A stretch of DNA of 64,000 nt, taken from NCBI RefSeq assembly GCF_000685075.1, contig NZ_BAYD01000001.1:62001-126000 (forward strand). Reading direction: 5' to 3'. Shown here piece by piece: positions 56,368 through 64,000 of the stretch. Below the pieces are notes generated by a model, which searched no databases, was not told the origin of the DNA, and was given only the letters and a program-made list of their open reading frames with translations. Position 1 is the stretch's first letter. Each line of letters begins with the position of its first letter. Source of the DNA: Paraburkholderia oxyphila NBRC 105797. GTDB taxonomy: Bacteria > Pseudomonadota > Gammaproteobacteria > Burkholderiales > Burkholderiaceae. The translations under genes and the position numbers were made by a program.

Positions 56368-58761
56368 CTACTTGACGACAACTTCAATGGGGGCGGCGGC
56401 CTGCGCGCTGGCCGTGCGCGCACGCAGGGCATCGAGCGCGTCGAGGATCGCTTCGGGCGTGGCGGGCGCGATGAGCGGCGCGGCCTCCCGGGCCCCGGGC
56501 ACGGCGGCGCCGATCGCATCGCGGATCGCGAGGAGCACCGAGAACGGCAGCAGCAACGGCGGCTCGCCTACGGCTTTCGAGCGGAACACGGTGGGCTCGG
56601 CGTTCTCGTTGCGGTAGAGCTGCACGTTGAACGCCACGGGCGTATCGCTGATCGCCGGAATCTTGTAGGTGGACGGCGCGTGCGTCATCAGCTTGCCGTC
56701 GCGGTTCCACCAGAGCTCTTCGCTCGTGAGCCAGCCCATGCCCTGGATGTAGCCGCCTTCCACCTGGCCGATGTCGATGGCGGGGTTGATCGACTGGCCC
56801 GCGTCGTGCAGCACGTCGGCGCGCACGAGCTTCCATTCGCCCGTGAGCGTGTCGATGACCACTTCGGACACCGCCGCGCCATAGGCAAAGTAGTAGAACG
56901 GATGGCCGGTGAGCGTTTTCGCGTCCCAATGCACTTTGGGCGTCGCGTAAAAGCCATCGGACCATAGTTGCACGCGCTTCAGATACGCGAATTCCACGAA
57001 GTCCGCGAACGCGATTACCTGGCCGTTTGCGTGGACTTTGCCGTCTTCGAACACGATTTCGCCGGGCGTGCCGCCGTGCTGTGCGGCAGCGAGTTCGGCG
57101 AGGCGCGCGCGGATCGAGAGCGCCGCGTCTTCGGCGGCCTTGCCGTTCAGATCGCTGCCGGTCGAGGCGGCGGTGGCGGAGGTGTTGGCCACCTTCGACG
57201 TGTCGGTCGCGCTCACGCGCACCTGTGCGAGCGGCAGCCCGAATACGCCGGCCACCACCTGTGCGACCTTCGTGTTGAGCCCCTGGCCCATTTCGGTGCC
57301 GCCGTGATTCACGAGCACGGAGCCGTCGCGATAGACGTGCACGAGCGCGCCCGCCTGGTTCAGGTGCGGGACGTTGAACGAGATGCCGAACTTCACCGGC
57401 GTGAGCGCGATGCCGCGCTTGAGCACGGGGCTCGCGCGGTTGAACGCGGCGAGCGCGGTGCGGCGTGCGGCGTATTGGCTCGACGAGAGCAACTCGTCGG
57501 TGAGCGGAACGAGCACGTTGTCCTCGACACGCTGCCCATACGGCGTGACGTCGCGCTCGCCGACGCCGTAGTAGTTCGCGCGACGCACCTCGAGCGGATC
57601 GCGCCCGAGCGCCCTGGCGATGCTGTCGAGCATCACCTCCATCACGAGCGCGCCCTGCGGTCCGCCGAAGCCGCGGAACGCCGTGTTCGATTGCGTGTTG
57701 GTTTTGCAGCAGAGCGCGACGATCTCGACGTCCGAAAGGTAGTAGGCGTTGTCGAAATGGCAGACCGCGCGCGTGGCGACCGCGCCCGAAAGATCGGCGG
57801 AATAGCCCGCGCGCAGCGCGATTTCCACGCGCGCGCCGAGTAGGCGGCCTGCGTCGTCGTAGCCGGCTTCGTATTCGTAGAGCGCGTCGTGGCGCTTGCC
57901 GGTGATGAGGAAATCGTCGTCGCGGTCGGCGCGCAGCTTCACGGGGCGCCCCAGCTTGTGCGCGGCGAGCGCGGCCACGCAAGCGAACAGCGCTGACTGC
58001 GATTCCTTGCCGCCGAAGCCGCCGCCCATGCGCCGACATTCGCACATCACGCGATGCACGGGCCAGTTGAGCAAGTGCGCGACCAGCTGCTGCATCTCGC
58101 TCGGGTGCTGCGTCGAGCTGTAGACGAGCATGCCGTCCTGTTCCTCGGGCAGCGCGTACGCGACCTGGCCTTCGAGATAGAACTGCTCCTGGCCGCCCAC
58201 GGCGAATGTTCCGGCGATACGGTGCGGCGCCGCCGCAATGCGCGCCGCCGGCTCACCGCGCGTGAGGCGCAGCGGTGGCAGGACGTATTGCTGGCGCGCT
58301 TTCGCGTCGGCGATGGTGAGCACCGGCTCGAGCGGCTCGTAGCGCACCACGTCTTCGCTTGCGGCGAGCGCGGCCGCGCGGCGCGCGAGCGCGTGGCTCG
58401 TCGCGATCACGGCGAACACGGGCTGGCCGAGATACTGCACTTCATCGTGCGCGAGGACCGGGTCGTCATGCAGGACCGGGCCGCAGTTGTTCTCGCCGGG
58501 GATGTCGGCGGCGGTGAGCACCGCGACGACGCCCGGCATGGCGCGTACGCGCTCGAGATCGAGCGATGCGATGCGCGCATGCGCATGGCGCGAGAGGCCG
58601 AGCGCGGCATGCAGCGTGCCGTGCAGTTCGGGGATGTCGTCGGTGTAGCGCGCTTCCCCGCTTACGTGCAGGTCGGCGGACTCGTGCGGCAACGGCGCGC
58701 CGAGCGCAGCCTGGGCCGCATGCGCGGTTTGTGCAACGAACGGATCGGACTGGCGGTTCAT
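56368..58761 (-). CDS. xdhB: Xanthine dehydrogenase, molybdopterin-binding subunit
   Basis: Large catalytic subunit, 797 residues. G-E-A-R-Y-T-D-D-I-P opens the domain; G-G-Q-E-Q-F-Y-L-E-G-Q, M-G-G-G-F-G-G-K-E-S-Q and N-T-A-F-R-G-F-G-G-P-Q-G are molybdopterin/substrate segments including the Arg of the purine pocket. A G-E-P-P-L-L-L-P segment near the C-terminus carries the catalytic Glu. The start overlaps the xdhA stop (ATGA) and xdhC follows after 12 bases. Confidence 0.95.
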   Translation of the reverse strand: MNRQSDPFVAQTAHAAQAALGAPLPHESADLHVSGEARYTDDIPELHGTLHAALGLSRHAHARIASLDLERVRAMPGVVAVLTAADIPGENNCGPVLHDDPVLAHDEVQYLGQPVFAVIATSHALARRAAALAASEDVVRYEPLEPVLTIADAKARQQYVLPPLRLTRGEPAARIAAAPHRIAGTFAVGGQEQFYLEGQVAYALPEEQDGMLVYSSTQHPSEMQQLVAHLLNWPVHRVMCECRRMGGGFGGKESQSALFACVAALAAHKLGRPVKLRADRDDDFLITGKRHDALYEYEAGYDDAGRLLGARVEIALRAGYSADLSGAVATRAVCHFDNAYYLSDVEIVALCCKTNTQSNTAFRGFGGPQGALVMEVMLDSIARALGRDPLEVRRANYYGVGERDVTPYGQRVEDNVLVPLTDELLSSSQYAARRTALAAFNRASPVLKRGIALTPVKFGISFNVPHLNQAGALVHVYRDGSVLVNHGGTEMGQGLNTKVAQVVAGVFGLPLAQVRVSATDTSKVANTSATAASTGSDLNGKAAEDAALSIRARLAELAAAQHGGTPGEIVFEDGKVHANGQVIAFADFVEFAYLKRVQLWSDGFYATPKVHWDAKTLTGHPFYYFAYGAAVSEVVIDTLTGEWKLVRADVLHDAGQSINPAIDIGQVEGGYIQGMGWLTSEELWWNRDGKLMTHAPSTYKIPAISDTPVAFNVQLYRNENAEPTVFRSKAVGEPPLLLPFSVLLAIRDAIGAAVPGAREAAPLIAPATPEAILDALDALRARTASAQAAAPIEVVVK

Positions 58762-60332
58762 GGTGCATCTCCCGCAAGTGCAGCGCCGGGGGCCACGCCG
58801 GTTTCGTCGACGACTTCCGCCTCGGAGGCAAACACGAAGGCGTTCACGTCGCACAGCGCGAGCGGCGCGTCGTCGCGCGTTTCGAGCCAGCAGCGCCAGA
58901 GCAGATTGCGCGCGACCTTCAGACGATACGCGGCGCTCGCGCGCATGTCGGTGAGGGGCTGATAGTCGGCGTCGAGCGCGGCCATCGCGCGCTGCGCGGC
59001 CGCTTCGTTCCAGTGTGCACCCGTGAGTGCCGCTTCGGCATGCGCGGCGCGCTGCGGGATCGCAGCCATGCCGCCGTACGCGATGCGCGCGTTGACGATC
59101 GTGCCGTCCTCGCCGATCTCGAGCGCAAACGCCGCGCAGACCGCCGAGATGTCCTGGTCGTAGCGCTTGGACACCTTGTAGGTGCGAAACCGCAGCGTCG
59201 GCACGGGGCGCGGCACGCGGATCGCCTCGACGAACTCACCGGCTTCGAGCACGCTCTTCTGATAGCCGGTGTAGAACGCCGCGAGCGGCAGCATGCGCAC
59301 GCGCGCGGCGCGGCGCAGCACGACCACGGCGTCGAACGCGAGCAGCGCCGGCATCGAGTCGCCGATCGGCGAGCCGTTCGCCACATTGCCGCCCAGCGTG
59401 CCCGCGTTGCGGATCGGCAACGAGGCGAAGCGCGCCCACAGCTCGGCGAGCTCGGGATAGTCGACGGCGAGCGCCGCATAGGCATCTTCGAGCGGGACGG
59501 CGGCGCCGATCGTGAGCGTCTGCGCGTCGCGCGCGATGGCCCGCAATTCGGCGACCTGGCCGGTGTAGATCACGTCGCCCAGATCGCGCAGCTGTTTGGT
59601 GACCCACAGCCCGACGTCCGTGCCGCCCGCGAGCACGCGCGCCTGCGGATGCTCGGCGCGCAGCGCGGCGAATGCTTCGAGCGTGCGCGGCGCGAAGAAC
59701 GTGGCATGGCCGTGCACGGCGCCACGCGCGTCGGGGCCTTCGTAGACGAAGGTTTCGCTGCGCGCGATCGAGCGCAGCGCGGCTTCGAGCGGCTCGCGCG
59801 CGAGCGCGACGCGCGGATAGCTCGCCACGTCGAACATGCGTTGGGTCGCGTCGATGATCGGCCGGTAGCCGGTGCAGCGGCACAGATTGCCGGAGAGCGC
59901 CTGATCGATTTCGTCGCGCGTCGGCAGGCCCGCGTCGGCGCCCTGGCGCTCGTAGAGCGCCCACATCGACATGACGAAACCGGGCGTGCAGAAGCCGCAC
60001 TGCGAGCCGTGGCAGTCCACCATGGCCTGCTGGACGGGATGCAGCGCGCCGTCGTGGGCGCGCAGGTCTTCGACGGTGAAGAGCGCGCGGCCGTCGAGCG
60101 TGGGGAGAAACTGGATGCAGGCGTTGACCGCCTTGAGCGCGAGATGGCCGTCCTCGTCGAGTTCGCCGATTACGACCGTGCAGGCGCCGCAGTCGCCCTC
60201 GGCGCAGCCTTCCTTGGTGCCACAGACGTGCAAATCCTCGCGCAGGTGCTGGAGCACGGTGCGTGTGATGGGCGCGTCATGCACCTCGTGCACGGCGCCA
60301 CGACGGACGAAGCGGATGGTTTGCGTTGTCAT
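58758..60332 (-). CDS. xdhA: Xanthine dehydrogenase, iron-sulfur/FAD subunit
   Basis: A 524-residue subunit carrying two [2Fe-2S] clusters and FAD. Cluster cysteines appear in C-G-T-K-E-G-C-A-E-G-D-C-G-A-C-T and in C-G-F-C-T-P-G-F then L-C-R-C-T-G-Y-R-P-I. The FAD domain from about residue 200 has L-A-G-G-T-D-V-G-L-W-V-T-K and R-N-A-G-T-L-G-G-N-V-A-N-G-S-P-I-G-D. It passes electrons from the molybdenum centre to NAD+. First gene of xdhABC; an ATG six codons upstream is an alternative start. Confidence 0.95.
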   Translation of the reverse strand: MTTQTIRFVRRGAVHEVHDAPITRTVLQHLREDLHVCGTKEGCAEGDCGACTVVIGELDEDGHLALKAVNACIQFLPTLDGRALFTVEDLRAHDGALHPVQQAMVDCHGSQCGFCTPGFVMSMWALYERQGADAGLPTRDEIDQALSGNLCRCTGYRPIIDATQRMFDVASYPRVALAREPLEAALRSIARSETFVYEGPDARGAVHGHATFFAPRTLEAFAALRAEHPQARVLAGGTDVGLWVTKQLRDLGDVIYTGQVAELRAIARDAQTLTIGAAVPLEDAYAALAVDYPELAELWARFASLPIRNAGTLGGNVANGSPIGDSMPALLAFDAVVVLRRAARVRMLPLAAFYTGYQKSVLEAGEFVEAIRVPRPVPTLRFRTYKVSKRYDQDISAVCAAFALEIGEDGTIVNARIAYGGMAAIPQRAAHAEAALTGAHWNEAAAQRAMAALDADYQPLTDMRASAAYRLKVARNLLWRCWLETRDDAPLALCDVNAFVFASEAEVVDETGVAPGAALAGDAP

Positions 60333-60673
60333 GTGAAACCCGGGAGACATTGCGGATCAGGCGCGCGTTACGCAGGGAGCCGGGGCGCGCCTTGACTGCC
60401 AGTCCGGCCTCGCGCACGTAGATCGCCATCCAGTTCCGAATTTAGCACCGACAGCGGCCGGAAAGTATTCCTTCTGGAAGATGGGGGTTATGCGGCGGCG
60501 CCCATGACAGAACGCTGCATGATCCGGCCCTTTCGGGCGGTGGCGAGGAGGGGGACGCGCCGCCGGATGAGGGGCGGCGCGGGGGAAAGGGTCGTGCCTG
60601 GCCGGGTATGCGAGGCGGGTGGATGGCGCCGCAAACGCCGGTGGTTATGGGGCGGCGCGCGGCGCGACGGCGC
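60333..60673. other. Intergenic region upstream of xdhA, no gene seen
   Basis: About 340 bases that should hold the xdhABC promoter. Open frames crossing it are GC-rich shadows. I saw no clear operator or terminator. Confidence 0.5.
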
Positions 60674-61204
60674 TTAGCGCCGGATGCCGGGCCACGCCAC
60701 CTGGCGGCGGCGGTTGCGCCACAGGCTGGCGAGCACCACGATGAACATGACAGCGAAGGCGAGCACCGACCAGAGCGGCAGCGTGAGGCCGAGGATCGGC
60801 GGATAGGTGGTTTCGCACAGGCCCTGGACCTTGAAGACGCCGGGCAGCCAGTGCGCGGGTGGCAGCGCGTCGACGATGGGCTGCAGCGTGTCGAAGCCGC
60901 AGCTGAAGCTCGGCACGGCCTGCACCCAGGCGAGCTTGGCGGAGGCGAAGATGCCGCCCGCCGCCGAAATCACCACCAGCGCTTCGAGCGTGCGGACGGC
61001 GCGCCAACTGGCGAAGCGCGCGCCAAGGAACGCGAAGATCGCAATCAGGATGAAGAAGTAGCGCGAGAGGATGCACAGCGGGCAGGGGTCCTGGTGCTCG
61101 ACGTACTGGAAGTAGAGCGCCCCGCCCAGCAGCGCGAGGCAGATCAGGCCGAGGAGGACCAGCAGGCGGCGCTCGCGGCGCAGCCGCGCGTTATCGTCGT
61201 TCAT
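60674..61204 (-). CDS. dsbB: Disulfide bond formation protein B
   Basis: A four-helix inner-membrane protein, 176 residues, that reoxidises DsbA and passes electrons to quinone. The first periplasmic loop has Cys41-x-x-Cys44 (D-P-C-P-L-C); the second loop has Cys102 and Cys130 (S-F-S-C-G-F and Q-G-L-C-E-T-T). All four essential cysteines are present. Confidence 0.95.
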   Translation of the reverse strand: MNDDNARLRRERRLLVLLGLICLALLGGALYFQYVEHQDPCPLCILSRYFFILIAIFAFLGARFASWRAVRTLEALVVISAAGGIFASAKLAWVQAVPSFSCGFDTLQPIVDALPPAHWLPGVFKVQGLCETTYPPILGLTLPLWSVLAFAVMFIVVLASLWRNRRRQVAWPGIRR

Positions 61205-61372
61205 GTGACTCGTTTATTCGGGTTGAACAGCGCAGCCGGCCTCGGGCAAGTCCTGGTAGCGGCGGCTGCAGCGGCGTTTCGCGATTCTAGCGCGAAGGGG
61301 GGATCGCGCGAGCGAGCGCCCTTGACCCCGCGCAGGCGAAGCCTGCACGGGTCACCGCGCCCCTTTTTACGG

Positions 61373-62773
61373 TTAGCGCAGTGGGGCGAGCACCGCTTCC
61401 ACGCCGCGGCCGATCGCGAGGATCGTGTCGTCGGCGTAGGGGGCGCCGGCCAGCATCAGCCCCACCGGCGCCTCGCCGGGATGGTGGATCGGCAGCGAAA
61501 GGGCGCAGGCGTCGAGAAAGTTGAAGGCGCTCGGGTTGCGCAGCACGAGCGCATTGGCGCGCGCGAACGCGTCGTCGTCGGCGACGAGCGGGGCGAGCGC
61601 GGGCGGCGCGATCGGCACGGTCGGGGCGATCACGGCGTCAAAGCGCGACCAGAGCGTGGCCTGCGCCTCGTCCATCAGGGCGGCGCGCGCGGCGATCAGG
61701 TCGAGATAGTCGGCGGCGCTCGCAGGCTCGCCCTTGAGGATGCGCACGAGCACGCGCGGGTCGTACTGGTCGCGGTGTTGCGCGAGCAGCGGGCGATGCC
61801 ACGCGTAGGCCTCGATCGGCGAGAAGCCGATGCGGTTGATCCCGGCGAGGCGCTCGAATGGCGAAAAGCGCACCTCGTTCACGATCGCACCGGCTGCATC
61901 GAGGTGCTTGAGCGCCGTGTCCAGCGCCTCGGCCACGTAAGGGTCGATGTCGTCCGTCACGTAGTTCGTGAGGACGCCGATGCGCACGCCGTCCAGATGC
62001 CGCGTCGCGGGCACGTGCGGGGCCAGCCCGGCGAGGATGCGGTCCACGAGTGCACAGCACGCCACCGTGTTGCCGATCGGGCCGAACGAGTCGAGCGTGG
62101 GCGAGAGCGGCACGCCGCCCGTCTTCGGGATGCGCGCGGCCGTGGGCTTGAAGCCGGTGAGGCCGCAGAACGCAGCCGGGATGCGGATCGAGCCGCCCGT
62201 GTCGGTGCCGAGCGCGACGGCGGACATGCCATCGGCGACCGAGGCCGCCGCGCCCGACGATGAGCCGCCCGCGATGCGCTCGTCGCCGGCCACGCCGCGC
62301 CGGTAAGGCGAGAGCGGCGTGCCGTAGTGCGGGTTCAGGCCGAGCCCGGAGAACGCGAACTCGCTCATGTTGGTGCGGCCGACGAGCACCGCGCCCGCAT
62401 GGCGCAGGCGCGCGACCGCGGTCGCGTCGGCGCTCGCGGGCGCCGCGTTCGCGAGCACCGTGGAGCCGGCGCGCGTGACTTCGCCTTGCACGTCGAACAG
62501 GTCCTTCACCGAGACGGGAATGCCCGCGAGCGGCGAAAGCACCGTGCCCGAGGCGCGCAGCCGGTCGTGCGCATCGGCGGCGGCGCGCACGCGCTCAGGG
62601 TCGACGTGCGTGAACACGGTGGCGCCCTGGCCGGACGCGGCGGCGATGCGCTCGAGCGCGGCCTCGGCGAGCGCGCGGCTCGTGGTGCGGCCCGCGGCGA
62701 GGTCGGCGGCCAATTGGGCGAGCGGAGGGAATGGCGTGAAAGCGGATGGGGAGGTTGAAGGCGTGGCGGTCAT
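61373..62773 (-). CDS. Amidase-signature-family amidase
   Basis: A 466-residue hydrolase with the Ser-cisSer-Lys triad: Lys in I-P-V-S-V-K-D-L-F, cis-Ser in A-G-G-S-S-S-G-A-A-A, and nucleophile Ser in G-T-D-T-G-G-S-I-R-I-P-A-A. It resembles GatA but no gatB/gatC lies nearby, so it is more likely a free-standing amidase acting on small amides; the substrate is unknown. The start at 62773 drops a long upstream extension that enters the divergent promoter region. Confidence 0.9.
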   Translation of the reverse strand: MTATPSTSPSAFTPFPPLAQLAADLAAGRTTSRALAEAALERIAAASGQGATVFTHVDPERVRAAADAHDRLRASGTVLSPLAGIPVSVKDLFDVQGEVTRAGSTVLANAAPASADATAVARLRHAGAVLVGRTNMSEFAFSGLGLNPHYGTPLSPYRRGVAGDERIAGGSSSGAAASVADGMSAVALGTDTGGSIRIPAAFCGLTGFKPTAARIPKTGGVPLSPTLDSFGPIGNTVACCALVDRILAGLAPHVPATRHLDGVRIGVLTNYVTDDIDPYVAEALDTALKHLDAAGAIVNEVRFSPFERLAGINRIGFSPIEAYAWHRPLLAQHRDQYDPRVLVRILKGEPASAADYLDLIAARAALMDEAQATLWSRFDAVIAPTVPIAPPALAPLVADDDAFARANALVLRNPSAFNFLDACALSLPIHHPGEAPVGLMLAGAPYADDTILAIGRGVEAVLAPLR

Positions 62774-62980
62774 GGCAGCGGGGGCATCGATGGCAATACG
62801 GTGGGCGGGGGTGCCGCGGGCGCGTCGTGACGCGTACGACGGCCGTGCAATGCGGCCATGCGCCGCGGCAAGGGACACATCATTGTAGAACGTGAATTTT
62901 TCTTGAGTAGCGATTTGGCGAGTCGCACGCATCGGGTAACATTCAACTTTTCGATAGCATTTTGTAAGGATATTCTGCCC

Positions 62981-64000
62981 ATGCACCAGGGAATCGGCTT
63001 CATTCAGGATCTGGCAGTCGTGATGGCGATCGCGGGGATCGTCACCGTGCTGTTTCATCGCCTGAAGCAGCCGGTGGTGCTCGGCTATATCGCGGCGGGC
63101 GTGATCATCGGGCCGTACACGCCGCCGTTCCAGCTCATCCACGACGAGCAGACCATCCAGACGATGGGCGAGCTGGGCGTGGTGTTCCTGATGTTCTCGC
63201 TCGGGCTCGAATTCAGTCTGCGCAAGCTGTTCCAGGTGGGCGCGACCGCCATCGTGGCGGCGCTATCCGAAATCGTGGTGATGCTGTGGATCGGCTACGA
63301 GATTGGCCGCGCGTTCGGCTGGGCCGCCATGGATTCGCTGTTTCTCGGCGCGATCCTCGCCATTTCTTCCACCACCATCATCGTCAAGGCGCTCGCCGAT
63401 CTGGGCGTGAAGCGCGAGCCGTTCGCGCAGCTCGTGTTCGGCATCCTGATCGTCGAGGACATTCTCGGCATCGCCATGCTCGTGCTGCTCGGCGGCATTG
63501 CCCAGACGGGCGAGCTCTCGCCCGGCATCGCGTTCGTCACGCTCGGCAAGCTGTTGCTCTTCATGACGGTGTCGCTGCTCGCGGGCATCCTGATCGTGCC
63601 GCGCGTGCTCGGCTACGTGGCGCGCGTGGGCAGCGACGAGATGCTGCTCGTTGCGGTGCTCGGCTTTTGCTTCGGCTTTTGCCTGCTGGTGGTGAAGCTC
63701 GATTACTCGATTGCGCTCGGCGCGTTCCTGATCGGCGCGATCATGGCCGAGTCGCGCCATCTGCCACGCATCGAGCATCTGGTCGCGCCGCTGCGCGACG
63801 CGTTCTCGGCCATCTTCTTCGTGACGATCGGCCTGATGCTCAATCCGCTCGTGCTGGTCGACTACGCGTGGCCGATCGCGGTGATCTCGCTCGCCGTGGT
63901 GTTCGGCAAACTCGTCTCGTGCGGGCTCGGCACCTTCCTTGCCGGCCGCGATGGCCGCACGGCGATGCGTGTCGGGATGACGGTGTCGCAGATCGGCGAG
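62981..64000 (+). CDS. Kef-type monovalent cation:proton antiporter (3' end outside window)
   Basis: The frame is open to the window edge; 340 residues are visible. Features are M-H-Q-G-I-G-F-I-Q-D-L-A at the start, Q-P-V-V-L-G-Y-I-A-A-G-V-I-I-G-P, F-S-L-G-L-E-F-S-L-R-K-L, and G-A-F-L-I-G-A-I-M-A-E-S, with at least nine hydrophobic segments, matching the CPA2 family (KefB/KefC, YbaL). Whether a TrkA-N domain follows cannot be seen. AAGGA lies 11 bases before the ATG. Divergent from the amidase gene. Confidence 0.9.
   Translation, partial: MHQGIGFIQDLAVVMAIAGIVTVLFHRLKQPVVLGYIAAGVIIGPYTPPFQLIHDEQTIQTMGELGVVFLMFSLGLEFSLRKLFQVGATAIVAALSEIVVMLWIGYEIGRAFGWAAMDSLFLGAILAISSTTIIVKALADLGVKREPFAQLVFGILIVEDILGIAMLVLLGGIAQTGELSPGIAFVTLGKLLLFMTVSLLAGILIVPRVLGYVARVGSDEMLLVAVLGFCFGFCLLVVKLDYSIALGAFLIGAIMAESRHLPRIEHLVAPLRDAFSAIFFVTIGLMLNPLVLVDYAWPIAVISLAVVFGKLVSCGLGTFLAGRDGRTAMRVGMTVSQIGE

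Overview
The window reads as a piece of the main chromosome of a Burkholderia sensu lato species (Paraburkholderia/Burkholderia/Caballeronia type). Support comes from the very high G+C coding style, a Burkholderia-type trimeric porin, a bioA-bioF-bioD-bioB operon, the minCDE set, rph-rdgB-hemW opposite yicC-gmk-rpoZ-spoT, and a long purine-catabolism block. Species assignment cannot be made from sequence reading alone.

Layout. 1-894: 3' part of an alpha/beta hydrolase. 1383-5805: complete biotin operon. 5925-7280: NCS1-type transporter (CytX-like) on the minus strand. 7487-10169: rarA and serS. 10316-10406: tRNA-Ser(CGA), whose 3' end is the insertion site of a 2.7-kb island (10401-13110). 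The island carries a polymorphic-toxin-like protein, a small presumed immunity protein and a wrecked integrase. 13161-17962: glycosyltransferase, a stand-alone methionine aminopeptidase, a GNAT acetyltransferase and minC-minD-minE. 18246-24954: small secreted proteins and lipoproteins, a CLC chloride transporter, heptosyltransferase I, an MHS-type MFS transporter and a TonB-C-like lipoprotein. 25444-26900: a second toxin/immunity pair, paralogous to the first in its N-terminus and linker but with a different C-terminal tip; it lies beside tRNA-Ser(TGA). 27429-34805: hemW, rdgB and rph (minus) facing yicC, gmk, rpoZ and spoT (plus). 35014-36501: a NinX-like protein, two identical tRNA-Arg(ACG) genes and greB. 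36638-39144: porin, a strong candidate small RNA (38207-38289), a small hypothetical protein and a cold-shock protein with a long leader. 39422-46482: exonuclease/GIY-YIG fusion, secreted chorismate mutase, aldo/keto reductase with divergent LysR regulator, and a TPR glycosyltransferase. 46568-51671: tRNA-Thr, fbp, pepN and a DUF4136 lipoprotein. 51775-52572: a GDT1-type manganese exporter preceded by a yybP-ykoY manganese riboswitch. 52639-60332: purine-degradation cluster (guaD, adenine deaminase, xdhC, xdhB, xdhA). 60674-64000: dsbB, an amidase and the start of a Kef-type antiporter.

How the genes fit together. Most of the window is housekeeping: cofactor synthesis, division-site selection, nucleotide quality control, the stringent response (gmk, rpoZ, spoT) and purine salvage, in which adenine and guanine both funnel through xanthine dehydrogenase. 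The accessory material is concentrated at the two tRNA-Ser loci. The most unusual observation is the pair of paralogous toxin-like proteins with exchangeable C-terminal tips and unrelated cognate immunity genes. The first sits in an island that still shows attL, attR and paired integrase arm-type repeats although its integrase is dead.
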